This document shows, in pieces, positions 19,097 to 30,473 of a stretch of DNA of 64,000 nucleotides (its first letter is position 1; every line of letters starts with the position of its first letter). The notes under the pieces were generated by a model. The model worked only from the letters and a program-made list of their open reading frames with translations. It did not search any database and was not told the DNA's origin. Source of the stretch: Halomonas sp. M4R1S46. GTDB taxonomy: Bacteria > Pseudomonadota > Gammaproteobacteria > Pseudomonadales > Halomonadaceae. The stretch spans positions 3,968,001-4,032,000 of the forward strand of contig NZ_CP107008.1 of assembly GCF_025725685.1 (NCBI RefSeq), given 5' to 3'. Both the position numbers and the translations under genes were made by a program.

Positions 19097-19274
19097 GCGT
19101 CTCTCCTGGATGGCCGTTGGGCGCTCCCTGCCCCATGAGGCAGCAGGGCGGCACCCTATGACAAGCCTAGCCCAGAAGTGGCGGCTCACGGAACGCCGTT
19201 GCAGCCTCGCCGGATGGCCGGAGCGCGGTGATGGGCTTCGCCCGAGGCGTCGCCGGGCATGTGCGGCTGCCCTG

Positions 19275-19307
19275 AAAAAAAGAGGCACGCCCGATGGGCG
19301 TGCCTCT
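19275..19307 (-). terminator. rho-independent terminator of glnA
   Basis: The inverted repeat AGAGGCACGCCC / GGGCGTGCCTCT with a 3-base loop is followed on the minus strand by a run of seven T. It lies about 35 bp after the glnA stop, so glnA can be transcribed apart from the genes downstream. Confidence 0.93.
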
Positions 19308-19341
19308 GAGTGCCGGACGCGGCGCCTGGGCGCCGCCGCCA

Positions 19342-20748
19342 TCAGCAGCTGTAGTACATGTCGAACTCGACCGGATGGGTGGTCATGCGCAGGCGCTCGA
19401 CGTCCTCTTCCTTGAGCTCGATGTAGGCATCGATCATGTCGTCGGTGAAGACGCCACCCTCGACCAGGAAGGCGCGATCGGCGTCCAGCGCCGCGAGCGC
19501 CTGGTCGAGGCTCTCGGCCACGGTAGGCACTTCCTTGCCCTCTTCCGGCGGCAGGTCATAGAGGTTCTTGTCCATGGCATCGCCGGGGTGGATCTTGTTC
19601 TTGATGCCGTCGATACCGGCCATCAGCATCGCTGCGAAGCACAGGTAGGGGTTGGCGGTCGGGTCCGGGAAGCGGGCCTCGACACGCTTGCCCTTGGGGC
19701 TGGCGGTGTAGGGGATGCGGATGGAAGCGGAGCGGTTGCGGGCGCTGTAGGCCAGCATCACCGGCGCCTCGAAGCCCGGCACCAGACGCTTGTAGGAGTT
19801 GGTGGAAGCGTTGGTGAAGGCGTTCAGGGCCCGGGCGTGCTTGATGATGCCGCCGATGTAGTACAGCGCCATCTCGGAGAGGCCCGCATACTCGTCGCCG
19901 GCAAACTGGTTCTGGCCGTTCTTCCAGAAGGACTGGTGGACGTGCATGCCGGAGCCGTTGTCGCCGACCAGGGGCTTGGGCATGAAGGTGGCGGTCTTGC
20001 CGTAGGCATGGGCCACGTTGTGCACGACGTACTTCATTTCCTGCAGCTCGTCGGCCTTCTTCACCAGGGTGTTGAACTTCACGCCGATCTCGTTCTGGCC
20101 GGCGTTGGACACCTCGTGGTGATGCACCTCGACGGACTGGCCGATGGCCTCCAGGGTGTTGCACATGGCGCCGCGGATGTCGTGGAAGCTGTCCACCGGG
20201 GGCACCGGGAAGTAGCCGCCCTTGACCCGCGGACGGTGGCCCAGGTTGCCGCCCTCGACCTGACGGTCGGTGGCCCAGGCGCCCTCCTCGGAGGTGATCT
20301 TGTACATGGCGCCTTCGATGTCGGCCTTCCAGTGCACCTCGTCGAAGATGAAGAACTCGGGCTCCGGGCCGAAGAAGGCGGTGTCGCCCAGGCCGGTGGA
20401 CTGCAGGTAGGCCTCGGCGCGCTTGGCGATGGAGCGCGGGTCGCGCTCGTAGCCCTGCATGGTGGCCGGCTCGATGATGTCGCAGCGCAGCACCAGGGTG
20501 GCGTCTTCGGTGAAGGGGTCGAGGAAGCCGGTGCCGTCCTCCGGACGCAGGATCATGTCGGACTCGTTGATGCCCTTCCAGCCGGAGATGGAGGAGCCGT
20601 CGAACATCTGGCCGTTCTCGAAGAACTCCTCATCGACGTCGCGGGCCGGAATGGTGACGTGCTGTTCCTTGCCGTGGGTGTCGGTGAAGCGCAGGTCGAT
20701 CCACTTCACATCATGCTCTTCGATCAGGGCGAGCGTCTTCTCGGACAT
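19342..20748 (-). CDS. glnA: glutamine synthetase type I
   Basis: The 468-residue protein has the standard GSI length. It shows [16 protein letters not shown] near the N-terminus, the ATP/metal motif [15 protein letters not shown], the Glu-flap region [20 protein letters not shown], and the adenylylation Tyr in NLYDLP near residue 398. It makes glutamine from glutamate and ammonia and is the main ammonia assimilation enzyme. The ATG at 20748 gives [20 protein letters not shown] after a GGAGGAC ribosome-binding site. A sigma-54-like promoter and an NtrC box lie upstream and a strong terminator downstream. Confidence 0.98.
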   Translation of the reverse strand: MSEKTLALIEEHDVKWIDLRFTDTHGKEQHVTIPARDVDEEFFENGQMFDGSSISGWKGINESDMILRPEDGTGFLDPFTEDATLVLRCDIIEPATMQGYERDPRSIAKRAEAYLQSTGLGDTAFFGPEPEFFIFDEVHWKADIEGAMYKITSEEGAWATDRQVEGGNLGHRPRVKGGYFPVPPVDSFHDIRGAMCNTLEAIGQSVEVHHHEVSNAGQNEIGVKFNTLVKKADELQEMKYVVHNVAHAYGKTATFMPKPLVGDNGSGMHVHQSFWKNGQNQFAGDEYAGLSEMALYYIGGIIKHARALNAFTNASTNSYKRLVPGFEAPVMLAYSARNRSASIRIPYTASPKGKRVEARFPDPTANPYLCFAAMLMAGIDGIKNKIHPGDAMDKNLYDLPPEEGKEVPTVAESLDQALAALDADRAFLVEGGVFTDDMIDAYIELKEEDVERLRMTTHPVEFDMYYSC

Positions 20749-20898
20749 GAGGTCCTCCACTAGATGGCTTGGTTTCGGGTATTCCGCTTGTTCTCTGCCG
20801 CCGGGTGCCGGCAAGCCGGCCTGTCCAGACGACGTTGTAGCATGCCATGGGCTCACTGCCCACGACGCCATGCACGACCATGGCACTGCCCATGAGCA

Positions 20899-20914
20899 AG
20901 CAGAAAGCATGCCA
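20899..20914 (-). promoter_or_regulatory. sigma-54-type promoter of glnA
   Basis: On the minus strand the sequence TGGCATGCTTTCTGCT matches the sigma-54 form TGGCACG-N4-TTGCW at 14 of the possible positions, with GG and GC separated by exactly 10 bases. It would start transcription about 140 bases before the glnA start codon. The rest of 20749-21280 holds the NtrC box and no supported gene. Confidence 0.6.
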
Positions 20915-21075
20915 GCTTGCCGATGCCTCCTCCCGTAACCACGATAAGACGCTGAACAGGAACAGGAAAAAACTTCTCCCGCGACATTGCCCTGCATCGG
21001 TGCCCGAGGAATGCCCCGCCATGAAGCATGTCGGCGCCCCGAAAATGCCCTCTTATGGCGCACAAGAAAAAGGGA

Positions 21076-21092
21076 TGCACCACAATGATGCA
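21076..21092. promoter_or_regulatory. NtrC-binding site upstream of glnA
   Basis: TGCACCACAATGATGCA has the 17-bp dyad form of NtrC boxes, with one mismatch in the right half. It lies about 165 bp upstream of the sigma-54-like element, a normal enhancer distance. It is also about 190 bp before the divergent typA start. Confidence 0.65.
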
Positions 21093-21280
21093 CGACGGCG
21101 GCGACTCGCCGTGCCCCGCCTCGCCCGTCGGGGCCCCGCTGGGGAACCGGCGCCGTCCCTGCAGGTCATTGAATCCATGGACTCGCCGAACTTGTTGGAC
21201 GGATTCCCGCCAACAAGGCTGGTAGCGGTCATGGCCCTGACCCTATAATGCGGCCCCACTTTTCCCAGCAGGATCCCGTC

Positions 21281-23107
<1,827 letters not shown>

Positions 23108-23127
23108 GCCCGCTGCGCCGCCCCATC

Positions 23128-23153
23128 AAGAGCCCGCCACCCGGCGGGCTCTT
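23128..23153 (+). terminator. hairpin terminator after typA
   Basis: AAGAGCCCGCC and GGCGGGCTCTT form an 11-bp stem about 20 bp after the typA stop. The T-run after it is weak (TTGCGTTAT), so termination may be partial. Confidence 0.7.
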
Positions 23154-23223
23154 GCGTTATGGCCTCCGCCCGCCGCCGGGGACTATGCTGAAGCTTCAGT
23201 CATTCTTCATGGAGGTGGCCCCG

Positions 23224-23547
23224 ATGCACAAGCATGTCGAGTGGGACGATCCCGGCAGCGCCAGCGTGCTGCGCTACTACGCCGACCATCCCCAGGATTA
23301 CCCGGAGCCCCGCGTGGGCAGCATCATCAGCGCGCGGCTGCGCGGTTTCACCGTACGGGTGCGGGTCGATGCCCGGGTCGAGGACACCAGCATCGGCGAG
23401 GTGGTGGCGCTGATCGCCGCGGACAACGGCCGACGCAAGCAGAGCGTGGGCGACCTGGCGCTGGGGGACACGGTGCGCCTGCCGGACGCCAGCCGTGCCA
23501 TGGAGCCCCACCACCCGGAGGCGGAAGACGACGACGAACGGGACTGA
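23224..23547 (+). CDS. small conserved-looking protein of unknown function
   Basis: I do not recognise this 107-residue protein. The ATG at 23224 follows GGAGGTGG. The middle (GSIISARLRGFTVRVRVDAR through VGDLALGDTVRLPD) has alternating hydrophobic residues and could be a small beta-barrel. The last 15 residues are acidic and His-rich (EPHHPEAEDDDERD), probably disordered. No signal peptide or membrane segment is seen. It stands alone between the typA terminator and a transporter gene. Confidence 0.7.
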   Translation: MHKHVEWDDPGSASVLRYYADHPQDYPEPRVGSIISARLRGFTVRVRVDARVEDTSIGEVVALIAADNGRRKQSVGDLALGDTVRLPDASRAMEPHHPEAEDDDERD

Positions 23548-23708
23548 TTCGCCGCGGGGATACCATCCGCCCCGCCAACGGCCCCTAAACGCAAGTCGAC
23601 TGGTCAAGCGGTCGTTCGATATCGCACAGTGGTCGTCAGACGAGCCGGCAACCCCGGCGCAGAGACCATCGCCGGCCCACAAGGCCGACACGCAATTGCG
23701 GACACCCG

Positions 23709-25151
23709 ATGAGCACGCACAACGTCTGGACGCACAAGGGCACCTTCCTGCTGGCCGCGGTCGGCTCGGCGGTGGGCCTCGGCAACCTGTGGCGCTTCCC
23801 CTATCTCACCGGGGAGAACGGCGGCGGCGCCTTCATCCTGATCTACGCCCTGACCATCTTCGCCGTGGGCATCCCCATCCTGATCGCCGAGATCATGCTC
23901 GGCCGCAACAGCCGGCGCAGCCCGATCATGGGCATGCGCTTCCTGACCCGCACCCACAAGACCTCCCGGGGCTGGGAGACGATCGGCTGGCTGGGGGCGG
24001 CCTCGGCCTTCATCATCCTGAGCTTCTACTCGGTGATCGCCGGCTGGGCGCTGCACTACACCGGGCTGATGCTCACCGGCAGCCTCGACGGCGCCGACGC
24101 CGAGACCATCGCCGCCAGCTTCGACGCCCTGCTGGCCTCCCCGCCGCTGCTGACCCTCTACCATTCCCTGTTCATCGGCGCCTCGGCGCTGATCGTCGGC
24201 CTGGGCATCCACCGCGGCATCGAGAACGGCCTGCGCATCCTGATGCCGGCGCTGTTCGTGATCCTCATGGTGGTGCTGGCCTATTCCGCGGCCATCGGCG
24301 ACCTGGCCGCGGCGGCGACCTTCCTGTTCACCTTCAACGTGGCCGACCTCAGCCTGGAAGGCTGGCTGCAGGCCATGGGCCAGTCGTTCTTCACCCTGAG
24401 CCTGGGGATGGGCGCCATCATGGCCTACGGCGCCTACATGTCCAGCGACGCCTCCCTGACCCGCACCGCCTTCGCCATCGCCGTGGTCGACACCGCCGTG
24501 GCGATGATCGCCGGCCTGGCGATCTTCGCCCTGGTCTTCGGCGCCGGCCTCGACCCCGGCGAAGGGCCCGGGCTGATGTTCGTCACCCTGCCGCTGGCCT
24601 TCGCCGAGATGCCCGGCGGCGCCCTGCTGGGCGGGGTCTTCTTCATCCTGGTGCTGGGCGCCGCCATCAGCTCCGCGATCTCGCTGATCGAGCCGGTGGC
24701 CGCCTTCCTGGTGGAGCGCTTCGACCTCGAGCGTCCCCAGGCCGTGTCGGCCATGGTCATCGCCAGCTGGGCCCTGGGCCTGCTCACGGTGTTCAGCTTC
24801 AACCTGATGGCCGAGGCGACCCTCTTCCACACCCTGTTCGGGCGCAGTGCCTTCGGGCTGCTGGAGCTGCTCACCAATATCTTCATGCCGCTGGGCGGCA
24901 TGCTGATCGCGCTGTTTGCCGGCTGGGCCCTGACCCATGGCGAAGTGATGAAGGAGATGCGCACCAACGAGACCTGGTTCCGCGTCTGGCGCTTCCTGGT
25001 GCGCTTCATCGCCCCGGCGGCGGTGGCCTTCGTCTTCCTGCGCACCATTCCCCAGGTGGAGGGCTACCTGCTGCCCACCATCGGTGCCGTGGTGATCGTC
25101 GGTGCCTTCGCCGCCGGTCGCACCTTCCTGGCCGAGCGCCAGGAATCATGA
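23709..25151 (+). CDS. sodium-dependent transporter, NSS (SNF) family
   Basis: The 480-residue protein has about 11-12 membrane segments. TM1 carries the NSS signature GSAVGLGNLWRFPYLTGENG with the unwound Gly/Asn region that binds sodium and substrate; later segments include LSFYSVIAGWALHY and GAAISSAISLIEPVAAF. NSS proteins take up amino acids or related amines with sodium, fitting a halophile. The substrate is not clear. It lies 48 bp before livG on the same strand, so a joint transcript with the ABC transporter is possible. Confidence 0.93.
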   Translation: MSTHNVWTHKGTFLLAAVGSAVGLGNLWRFPYLTGENGGGAFILIYALTIFAVGIPILIAEIMLGRNSRRSPIMGMRFLTRTHKTSRGWETIGWLGAASAFIILSFYSVIAGWALHYTGLMLTGSLDGADAETIAASFDALLASPPLLTLYHSLFIGASALIVGLGIHRGIENGLRILMPALFVILMVVLAYSAAIGDLAAAATFLFTFNVADLSLEGWLQAMGQSFFTLSLGMGAIMAYGAYMSSDASLTRTAFAIAVVDTAVAMIAGLAIFALVFGAGLDPGEGPGLMFVTLPLAFAEMPGGALLGGVFFILVLGAAISSAISLIEPVAAFLVERFDLERPQAVSAMVIASWALGLLTVFSFNLMAEATLFHTLFGRSAFGLLELLTNIFMPLGGMLIALFAGWALTHGEVMKEMRTNETWFRVWRFLVRFIAPAAVAFVFLRTIPQVEGYLLPTIGAVVIVGAFAAGRTFLAERQES

Positions 25152-25199
25152 ACCGCCGCGCACCAACCACAACAACGAACCACTCACCAGGGGTGTGAC

Positions 25200-25970
25200 A
25201 TGTCAGCCATCATCGACGTACGACACGTCAACAAGGCCTTCGGCGGCCTGACGGTCATCAACGACTGCTCCCTTCAGGTGGAGGAGGGCTCGATCACCGG
25301 CATGATCGGTCCCAACGGCGCCGGCAAGTCGACGCTGTTCAACATCATCGCCGGGGCCCTGCCGCTGGACAGCGGCCAGGTGCTGTTCGACGGCGAGGAC
25401 ATCACCAACCATCCCGCCGACGAGCTCTTCCGCAAGGGCCTGCTGCGTACCTTCCAGATCGCCCACGAGTTCTCGAACATGACGGCGCTGGAGAACCTGA
25501 TGATGGTGCCGCCCCACCAGGCCGGCGAGAACCTCTTCTCCACCTGGTTCCAACCGGGCCTGGTGCGCATGGAGGAGGCCGAGGTGCGCCGCCGGGCCCT
25601 CGAGGTCATCGACTTCGTCAGCCTGCACCATGTGCGCAACGAGCTCGCCGGCAACCTCTCCGGCGGCCAGAAGAAGCTCCTCGAGCTCGGCCGCACCATG
25701 ATGACCGACGCCCGGGTGGTGCTGCTCGACGAGATCGCCGCCGGGGTCAACCGCACCCTGCTCGGCGACCTGGTCGGCAACATCGAGCGCCTCAACCGCG
25801 AGATGGGCTACACCTTCCTGGTCATCGAGCACGACATGGAAATGATCGCCCGGCTCTGCGACCCGGTCATCGTGCTCGCCCAGGGCAGCGTGATGGTCGA
25901 GGGCACCATCGAGGAGATCCGGAACAACCCCGAGGTCATCGAGGCCTACTTTGGCTCTACCACCGCCTGA
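25200..25970 (+). CDS. branched-chain-type ABC transporter ATP-binding protein (LivG-like)
   Basis: The 256-residue ATPase has Walker A GPNGAGKST, signature LSGGQKK and Walker B VVLLDEIAAGVN, and ends with the C-terminal tail typical of the LivG/BraF branch (EIRNNPEVIEAYFGS). It is the first ABC gene of a cluster G-F-H-M. The start ATG at 25200 is preceded by AGGGGTG. The Walker B is followed by AAGVN, where most LivG have PAAGLN. Substrate may be branched-chain amino acids, urea or short amides; this cannot be fixed from the sequence. Confidence 0.92.
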   Translation: MSAIIDVRHVNKAFGGLTVINDCSLQVEEGSITGMIGPNGAGKSTLFNIIAGALPLDSGQVLFDGEDITNHPADELFRKGLLRTFQIAHEFSNMTALENLMMVPPHQAGENLFSTWFQPGLVRMEEAEVRRRALEVIDFVSLHHVRNELAGNLSGGQKKLLELGRTMMTDARVVLLDEIAAGVNRTLLGDLVGNIERLNREMGYTFLVIEHDMEMIARLCDPVIVLAQGSVMVEGTIEEIRNNPEVIEAYFGSTTA

Positions 25971-26053
25971 GGACACCGGTGCCGCCTGACGGCCGGGCGC
26001 CGGTACAACAACAAGGGCGGCATGATCCCGCCCACCAACGCAGAGAAGCACCT

Positions 26054-26758
26054 ATGGCATTACTCGACGCACGGGACGTGCATGGCGGCTACGGCGGCAT
26101 GAACATCCTCAACGGGGTGGACATGACCATCGAGGCCGACGAGATCGGCGTCATCATCGGCCCCAACGGCGCCGGCAAGTCCACGATGCTCAAGGCCATC
26201 TTCGGCCTGCTCCACGTCAGCCAGGGAGAGATCCGGCTGCGCGGCGAGCCCATCCAGAACCTGCCGACCAACAAGCTGGTGCACAAGGGCATGGGCTTCG
26301 TGCCCCAGGAATACAACGTCTTCCCGAGCCTGACGGTGAAGGAAAACCTGCAGATGGGCGCCTACCTCAAGCCGGACAACGTCAAGCGCATGCTGGCCCG
26401 GGTCTACGAGTTCTTCCCGCCGCTCTTTGAGAAGCGCCGCCAGCCCGCCGGCGAGCTCTCCGGCGGCCAGCGCCAGATGGTGGCCATGGGCCGGGCACTG
26501 ATGGCCGAACCCGAGCTGCTGCTGCTCGACGAGCCCACCGCCGGGCTCTCGCCGCTGTACATGCACGAGATCCTCGAACGGGTGAAGGCCATCAACGCGG
26601 CCGGGGTCGGCGTCCTGATGGTCGAGCAGAACGCCAAGCAGGCGCTGGCCATCGCCGACAAGGGCTTCGTGCTGGCCAACGGCCAGAACCGCTTCACCGA
26701 CACCGGGGCGGCCCTGCTGGCCGACCCGGAGGTCGCCAAGAGCTTCCTGGGCGGTTGA
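26054..26758 (+). CDS. branched-chain-type ABC transporter ATP-binding protein (LivF-like)
   Basis: The 234-residue ATPase has Walker A GPNGAGKST, Q-loop VPQEYNVFPSL, signature LSGGQRQMVAMGRALM and Walker B LLLLDEPTAGLSP, all intact. It is the second ATPase of the heteromeric transporter. The ATG at 26054 gives MALLDARDVHGGYGGMNILN; the frame extends upstream but without a good ribosome-binding site. It is followed after 31 bp by the permease genes. Confidence 0.92.
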   Translation: MALLDARDVHGGYGGMNILNGVDMTIEADEIGVIIGPNGAGKSTMLKAIFGLLHVSQGEIRLRGEPIQNLPTNKLVHKGMGFVPQEYNVFPSLTVKENLQMGAYLKPDNVKRMLARVYEFFPPLFEKRRQPAGELSGGQRQMVAMGRALMAEPELLLLDEPTAGLSPLYMHEILERVKAINAAGVGVLMVEQNAKQALAIADKGFVLANGQNRFTDTGAALLADPEVAKSFLGG

Positions 26759-26789
26759 GCCCGCCACGCCGGACCATCGGAGACGTCCC

Positions 26790-27794
26790 GTGAACGAACT
26801 CGTTTTCTTCATCAACAACGTGGTGATCGCCGGCAGCGTGACCGGCTCGATCTACGCCATCGGCGCGGTGGGCGTGACGCTGATCTTCAGCATCATGCGC
26901 TTCGCCCACTTCGCCCATGGCGACATGATGACCTTCGGCGCCTTCATGGTGCTGCTGCTGACCACCCTCTTCCCCCAGGCCGGCGCCGCCATCGGCGTGC
27001 CCACCCCGCTGGTCATGCTGCCCCTGGCCATGGTCCTCACCGCCGCCCTGGCGGTGGGCATCGACCGGGCCTTCTACAAGCCGCTGCGCGCCCACGGGGT
27101 CAAGCCCATCGTCTTCGTCATCGCCTCGCTGGGCGTGGCCCTGATGCTGCAGGGGCTGATCCGGCTGTTCGCCGGCACCGGCGGCCAGAGCCTCTACGTG
27201 GACGACCGCAAGGAGATCTTCCGCCTGGCGCTGCCCATCGAGGGCGTGCGGGTGCCGGTGGTGATCACCGAGCCCCAGCTCTACCTCTTCGTGCTGACCA
27301 TCGTCGCCGTGGTGGGCCTGCACTTCTTCCTCAGCCGCTCACGGCTGGGCAAGGCCATGCGCGCCATGTCCGACAACCCCGACCTGGCCCAGGCCTCGGG
27401 CATCAACACCCACACCATCGTCGCGGTGACCTGGATGATCGCCGGCGGGCTGGCCGCCATCGCCGGCACCCTGCTGTCGCTGGACGTCACCTTCAAGCCC
27501 GACCTCAGCTTCTTCCTGCTGCTGCCGATCTTCGCCGCGGCCATCGTCGGCGGCGTCGGCCATCCCTATGGCGCCATCGCCGGCGGCTTCGTGGTCGGCT
27601 TCGCCGAGACCCTGGCGGTGTTCAACTGGAACGTGCTGCTGCGGCCCTTCCGCGACAGCCTGCCCGAATGGCTGTCGCTGCCCGGCAACCTGGCCTTCGT
27701 CGGCACCGAATACAAGATCGTGGTGCCCTTCTTCATCCTCGTCGTCATCCTGGTGTGGCGCCCCACCGGCATCTTCAAGGGCAAGGTGATCTGA
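26790..27794 (+). CDS. branched-chain-type ABC transporter permease (LivH-like)
   Basis: The 334-residue permease starts with GTG and begins MNELVFFINNVVIAGSVTGS, typical of the LivH/BraD group; about eight membrane segments follow. GVTLIFSIMRFAHFAHGDMM is the family's hallmark near the N-terminus and AAIVGGVGHPYGAIAGGFVV lies in the conserved cytoplasmic-loop region. The stop overlaps the start of the next permease (TGATG at 27792-27796). Confidence 0.92.
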   Translation: MNELVFFINNVVIAGSVTGSIYAIGAVGVTLIFSIMRFAHFAHGDMMTFGAFMVLLLTTLFPQAGAAIGVPTPLVMLPLAMVLTAALAVGIDRAFYKPLRAHGVKPIVFVIASLGVALMLQGLIRLFAGTGGQSLYVDDRKEIFRLALPIEGVRVPVVITEPQLYLFVLTIVAVVGLHFFLSRSRLGKAMRAMSDNPDLAQASGINTHTIVAVTWMIAGGLAAIAGTLLSLDVTFKPDLSFFLLLPIFAAAIVGGVGHPYGAIAGGFVVGFAETLAVFNWNVLLRPFRDSLPEWLSLPGNLAFVGTEYKIVVPFFILVVILVWRPTGIFKGKVI

Positions 27795-29095
27795 TGGACA
27801 AGACAACAACCGATAGCGTCGCCGCCCCGCGCCGCTTCCCGCTGCGCGAAGTCATCCTCTTCCTGGTCCTGCTGGCCGCCGTGCTCGGCGTCTACGGCGT
27901 CATGGGGGCGGCCTACAGCACCCGCATGCTGGTGGAGGCCGCCTGCTACGCCATCCTGGCGCTGGGCCTGACCATCCAGTGGGGCTATGCCGGCCAGTTC
28001 AATGCCGGGGTCATGGGCTTCGTGGCCCTGGGCGGTTTCTGCGCCATGTTCTTCAGCGTGCCGGTCAACGAGGCCTTCTGGGGCAGCGAGCTGCCCGGCG
28101 AGCTGGCCCGGGTGCTGCTGTACGGCGTCGGTGCCGTGCTCCTGGTGGTCGGCGCCTCCCGCCTCGACCGCCTGGGGGTGCCGAAGAAGCTGCGCACCGT
28201 GAGCGCCGTGCTGCTGGCGGTGGTGCTCTACCTGGTGGTGATCAGCGCCTTACGCGAGGTGACCGACCAGATCGAGTCCCGGGCCGACTTCGTCGGTGGG
28301 CTGGGCCTGCCGCCCTGGGTGGGCTGGATCTTCGGTGGGGCCCTGGCCGGGGGCGTGGGCTACTTCATCGGCCGTATCTGTCTGGGCCTGCGCAGCGACT
28401 ACCTGGCGATCGCCACCCTCGGCATCGCCGAGATCATCAAGGCCTTCCTCAAGAACTCCGACTGGCTGACCCGCGGCACGGCCACCGTCTCGCCGCTGCC
28501 CTGGCCGGTGCCGGGGCCCGCCGAGGTCGGCTTCACCCTGGCCCGGGCGCTGTACTTCTCGGTGACGGCGGTACTGATCGCGGGGATCTTCTTCCTGCTG
28601 CATCGCGCCTATCACGCCCCCTGGGGACGGATGATCCGCGCCATCCGCGACAACGAGGTCTCGGCCTCGGCGATGGGCAAGAACATCAACCGGCGCCGGC
28701 TGGAGATCTTCGTGCTGGGCTGCATCCTGATGGGCATCGGCGGCGCCGTGCTGGGCAGCTTCAACAGCCTCTTCGACCCCCAGGGCTACCTGCCGCTCAA
28801 CCACACCTTCCTGGTGCTGGTGATGGTCATCCTCGGCGGCCCCGGCAACAACCTGGGCACCATCTTCGGCGCCGTGGCGGTGTACATCATCTGGCTGATG
28901 TCCGAACCCCTGGCGCTGTTCCTGATGGAACTGGCGGTGTCCTTCGGCGAGGGCGCCTTCGGCTGGGACGCCCCCACCAACCTGGACAGCCGGGCCCTGC
29001 AGGCCCGGGTATTCGTCATCGGGCTGCTGATCACCCTGGTGCTGCGCTTCGCGCCCAAGGGTCTGCTGCCCGAGAAGGTCAAGCACATCGCCTGA
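27794..29095 (+). CDS. branched-chain-type ABC transporter permease (LivM-like)
   Basis: The 433-residue permease has about ten membrane segments. It shows the LivM signature YAGQFNAGVMGFVALGGFCA and the loop GKNINRRRLEIFVLGCILMG, with LGGPGNNLGTIFGAV near the C-terminus. The start codon overlaps the livH stop by one base. It is the last gene of the plus-strand ABC cluster and faces livK tail-to-tail. Confidence 0.92.
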   Translation: MDKTTTDSVAAPRRFPLREVILFLVLLAAVLGVYGVMGAAYSTRMLVEAACYAILALGLTIQWGYAGQFNAGVMGFVALGGFCAMFFSVPVNEAFWGSELPGELARVLLYGVGAVLLVVGASRLDRLGVPKKLRTVSAVLLAVVLYLVVISALREVTDQIESRADFVGGLGLPPWVGWIFGGALAGGVGYFIGRICLGLRSDYLAIATLGIAEIIKAFLKNSDWLTRGTATVSPLPWPVPGPAEVGFTLARALYFSVTAVLIAGIFFLLHRAYHAPWGRMIRAIRDNEVSASAMGKNINRRRLEIFVLGCILMGIGGAVLGSFNSLFDPQGYLPLNHTFLVLVMVILGGPGNNLGTIFGAVAVYIIWLMSEPLALFLMELAVSFGEGAFGWDAPTNLDSRALQARVFVIGLLITLVLRFAPKGLLPEKVKHIA

Positions 29096-29102
29096 GGCGC
29101 CC

Positions 29103-29190
29103 GCGGGTGTGGGGTGTGGGGTGTGGGGTGTGGGGTGAGGGGTGAGGAGCATCGCCTTACTCCGGACTCCTTACCCCTTACCCCTTACCT
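29103..29190. repeat. G-rich heptamer repeat and pyrimidine tract between livM and livK
   Basis: Four to five runs of GGGG separated by TGT or TGA (period 7) lie at 29105-29147. They are followed at 29156-29189 by a CT-rich tract with CTTACCCCTTAC units. On the plus strand the first part has the form of a G-quadruplex motif. A similar pyrimidine tract occurs at 2098-2155, so this may be a lineage-specific low-complexity spacer. Confidence 0.7.
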
Positions 29191-29207
29191 GGGTGCCACC
29201 CAACGAC

Positions 29208-29238
29208 GAGGCCCCGGCGGGTAACCGCCGGGGCCTTC
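29208..29238. terminator. hairpin between convergent livM and livK
   Basis: GAGGCCCCGGCGG and CCGCCGGGGCCTTC form a 12-bp GC-rich stem with a GTAA loop. It lies 23 bp after the livK stop and can serve genes on both strands, although neither side has a long T-run. Confidence 0.75.
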
Positions 29239-29261
29239 ATTGCGCCTGGAAAGTGAGGCGA

Positions 29262-30473
29262 TCAGTCGTCGGCCTCGACGTAGCCCTGGATGGTGAAGGT
29301 GCCGTCCTCGACCGCCATCTCCTGCACCACGCCGGGCACGTCACCGTTCTCGTCGAACTCGTGGGTGCCGGAGGCGCCCTCGTAGTTGATCTCGGTGCCG
29401 GCGGCGATCAGCTCCTTGGCCTTCTCCCATTCGCCGGGCAGCACCGTCTCGCCCGGGGCGGTGGCGACGCTGCGCAGCGCCTCGTTGAGACCCTCGCGCT
29501 CGGCGCTGCCGTTCTGCTCGATGGCCAGGCCCAGCAGGAAGGCGGCGTCATAGGCCTGGGCGGCGAACACCGCACTCGGATCGATGCCGGCCTCCTGGGC
29601 GGCCTGGTTGAAGATGGCGGTACCGGGGAGCTCCGGGCTGCCCGGCCGGGTGGCGATCATGCCGTCGAGCACGTCGGCGCCGATGGCCTCGACCAGGCTG
29701 TCGCCGACCATGCCGTCACCGCCCACGTACTGGGTGAACATGCCGCTCTCGTAGGCCTGGCGCAGCACGGTCTGGCCGGAGGTGTCGGCGTAGGCCAGTA
29801 CCACCAGGGTCTGGGCGCCGGTGGCGGAGAGGGTGCCCAGCTCGGCGCGGTAGTCGGCACGGTTGTCCTCGTGGGCCAGGTTCTCGAGCACCGCGCCGCC
29901 GCCATTCTCGAAGGCCGCGACGAAGGCGTCGGCCAGGCCGCGCCCGTAGTCGTTGTTGACGTAGGTGACCGCCACTTCCTCGATGCCCTTGGCGAGCAGC
30001 AGCTTGGCCAGCATCTTGCCCTGGAAGGCGTCCGAGGGCACGGTGCGGAACACCAGGTCGTTGTCGTCGAGTTCGGAGACCGCCGGCGCCGTGGAGGCCG
30101 GCGAGACCATGGTCACGCCGCCCGGGATGGCGGCATTGTTGGCCGCGGCGATGGTCGCGCCGGTGCACAGGGCGCCGACGATGGCGGTGACCTGCTCGGT
30201 GTTGACCATGCGGTCGGCCGCGTTGGAGGCCGCCGAGGCGTCGGAACAGGTGGTATCGCCGGTGGGCATGACGATCTCTTCGCCATCCAGCACCCCGCCC
30301 TGCTCGTTGATCTGCTGCACCGCCAGCTGGGCGCCGTCGAAGATCGGCGGGGTCAGGCTCTCGATACCGCCGGTGAAGCCTCCCAGGAAGCCCACCTTGA
30401 CCTCGGCCTGGGCCATGCCGGACAGGGCCAGGGTGGTCGCCGTCACCGCCGTCGCTAGAACGCGTTTCTTCAT
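29262..30473 (-). CDS. periplasmic substrate-binding protein of branched-chain-type ABC transporter (LivK-like)
   Basis: The 403-residue protein has a signal peptide (MKKRVLATAVTATTLALSGMAQA) and then a type I periplasmic-binding fold: VKVGFLGGFTGGIESLTPPI at the start, VGALCTGATIAAANNAAIPG, and VTYVNNDYGRGLADAFVAAF. It should deliver substrate to the livGFHM-type transporter facing it. A leftward promoter must lie in 30474-30715, where no gene is seen. The binding pocket is not diagnostic for leucine, so the substrate could be another amino acid or an amide. Confidence 0.92.
   Translation of the reverse strand: MKKRVLATAVTATTLALSGMAQAEVKVGFLGGFTGGIESLTPPIFDGAQLAVQQINEQGGVLDGEEIVMPTGDTTCSDASAASNAADRMVNTEQVTAIVGALCTGATIAAANNAAIPGGVTMVSPASTAPAVSELDDNDLVFRTVPSDAFQGKMLAKLLLAKGIEEVAVTYVNNDYGRGLADAFVAAFENGGGAVLENLAHEDNRADYRAELGTLSATGAQTLVVLAYADTSGQTVLRQAYESGMFTQYVGGDGMVGDSLVEAIGADVLDGMIATRPGSPELPGTAIFNQAAQEAGIDPSAVFAAQAYDAAFLLGLAIEQNGSAEREGLNEALRSVATAPGETVLPGEWEKAKELIAAGTEINYEGASGTHEFDENGDVPGVVQEMAVEDGTFTIQGYVEADD

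Noticed and set aside
20749..21247. Upstream extension of glnA to 21093
   Set aside because: The family N-terminus and a good ribosome-binding site fit 20748; the upstream part lies over the promoter region.
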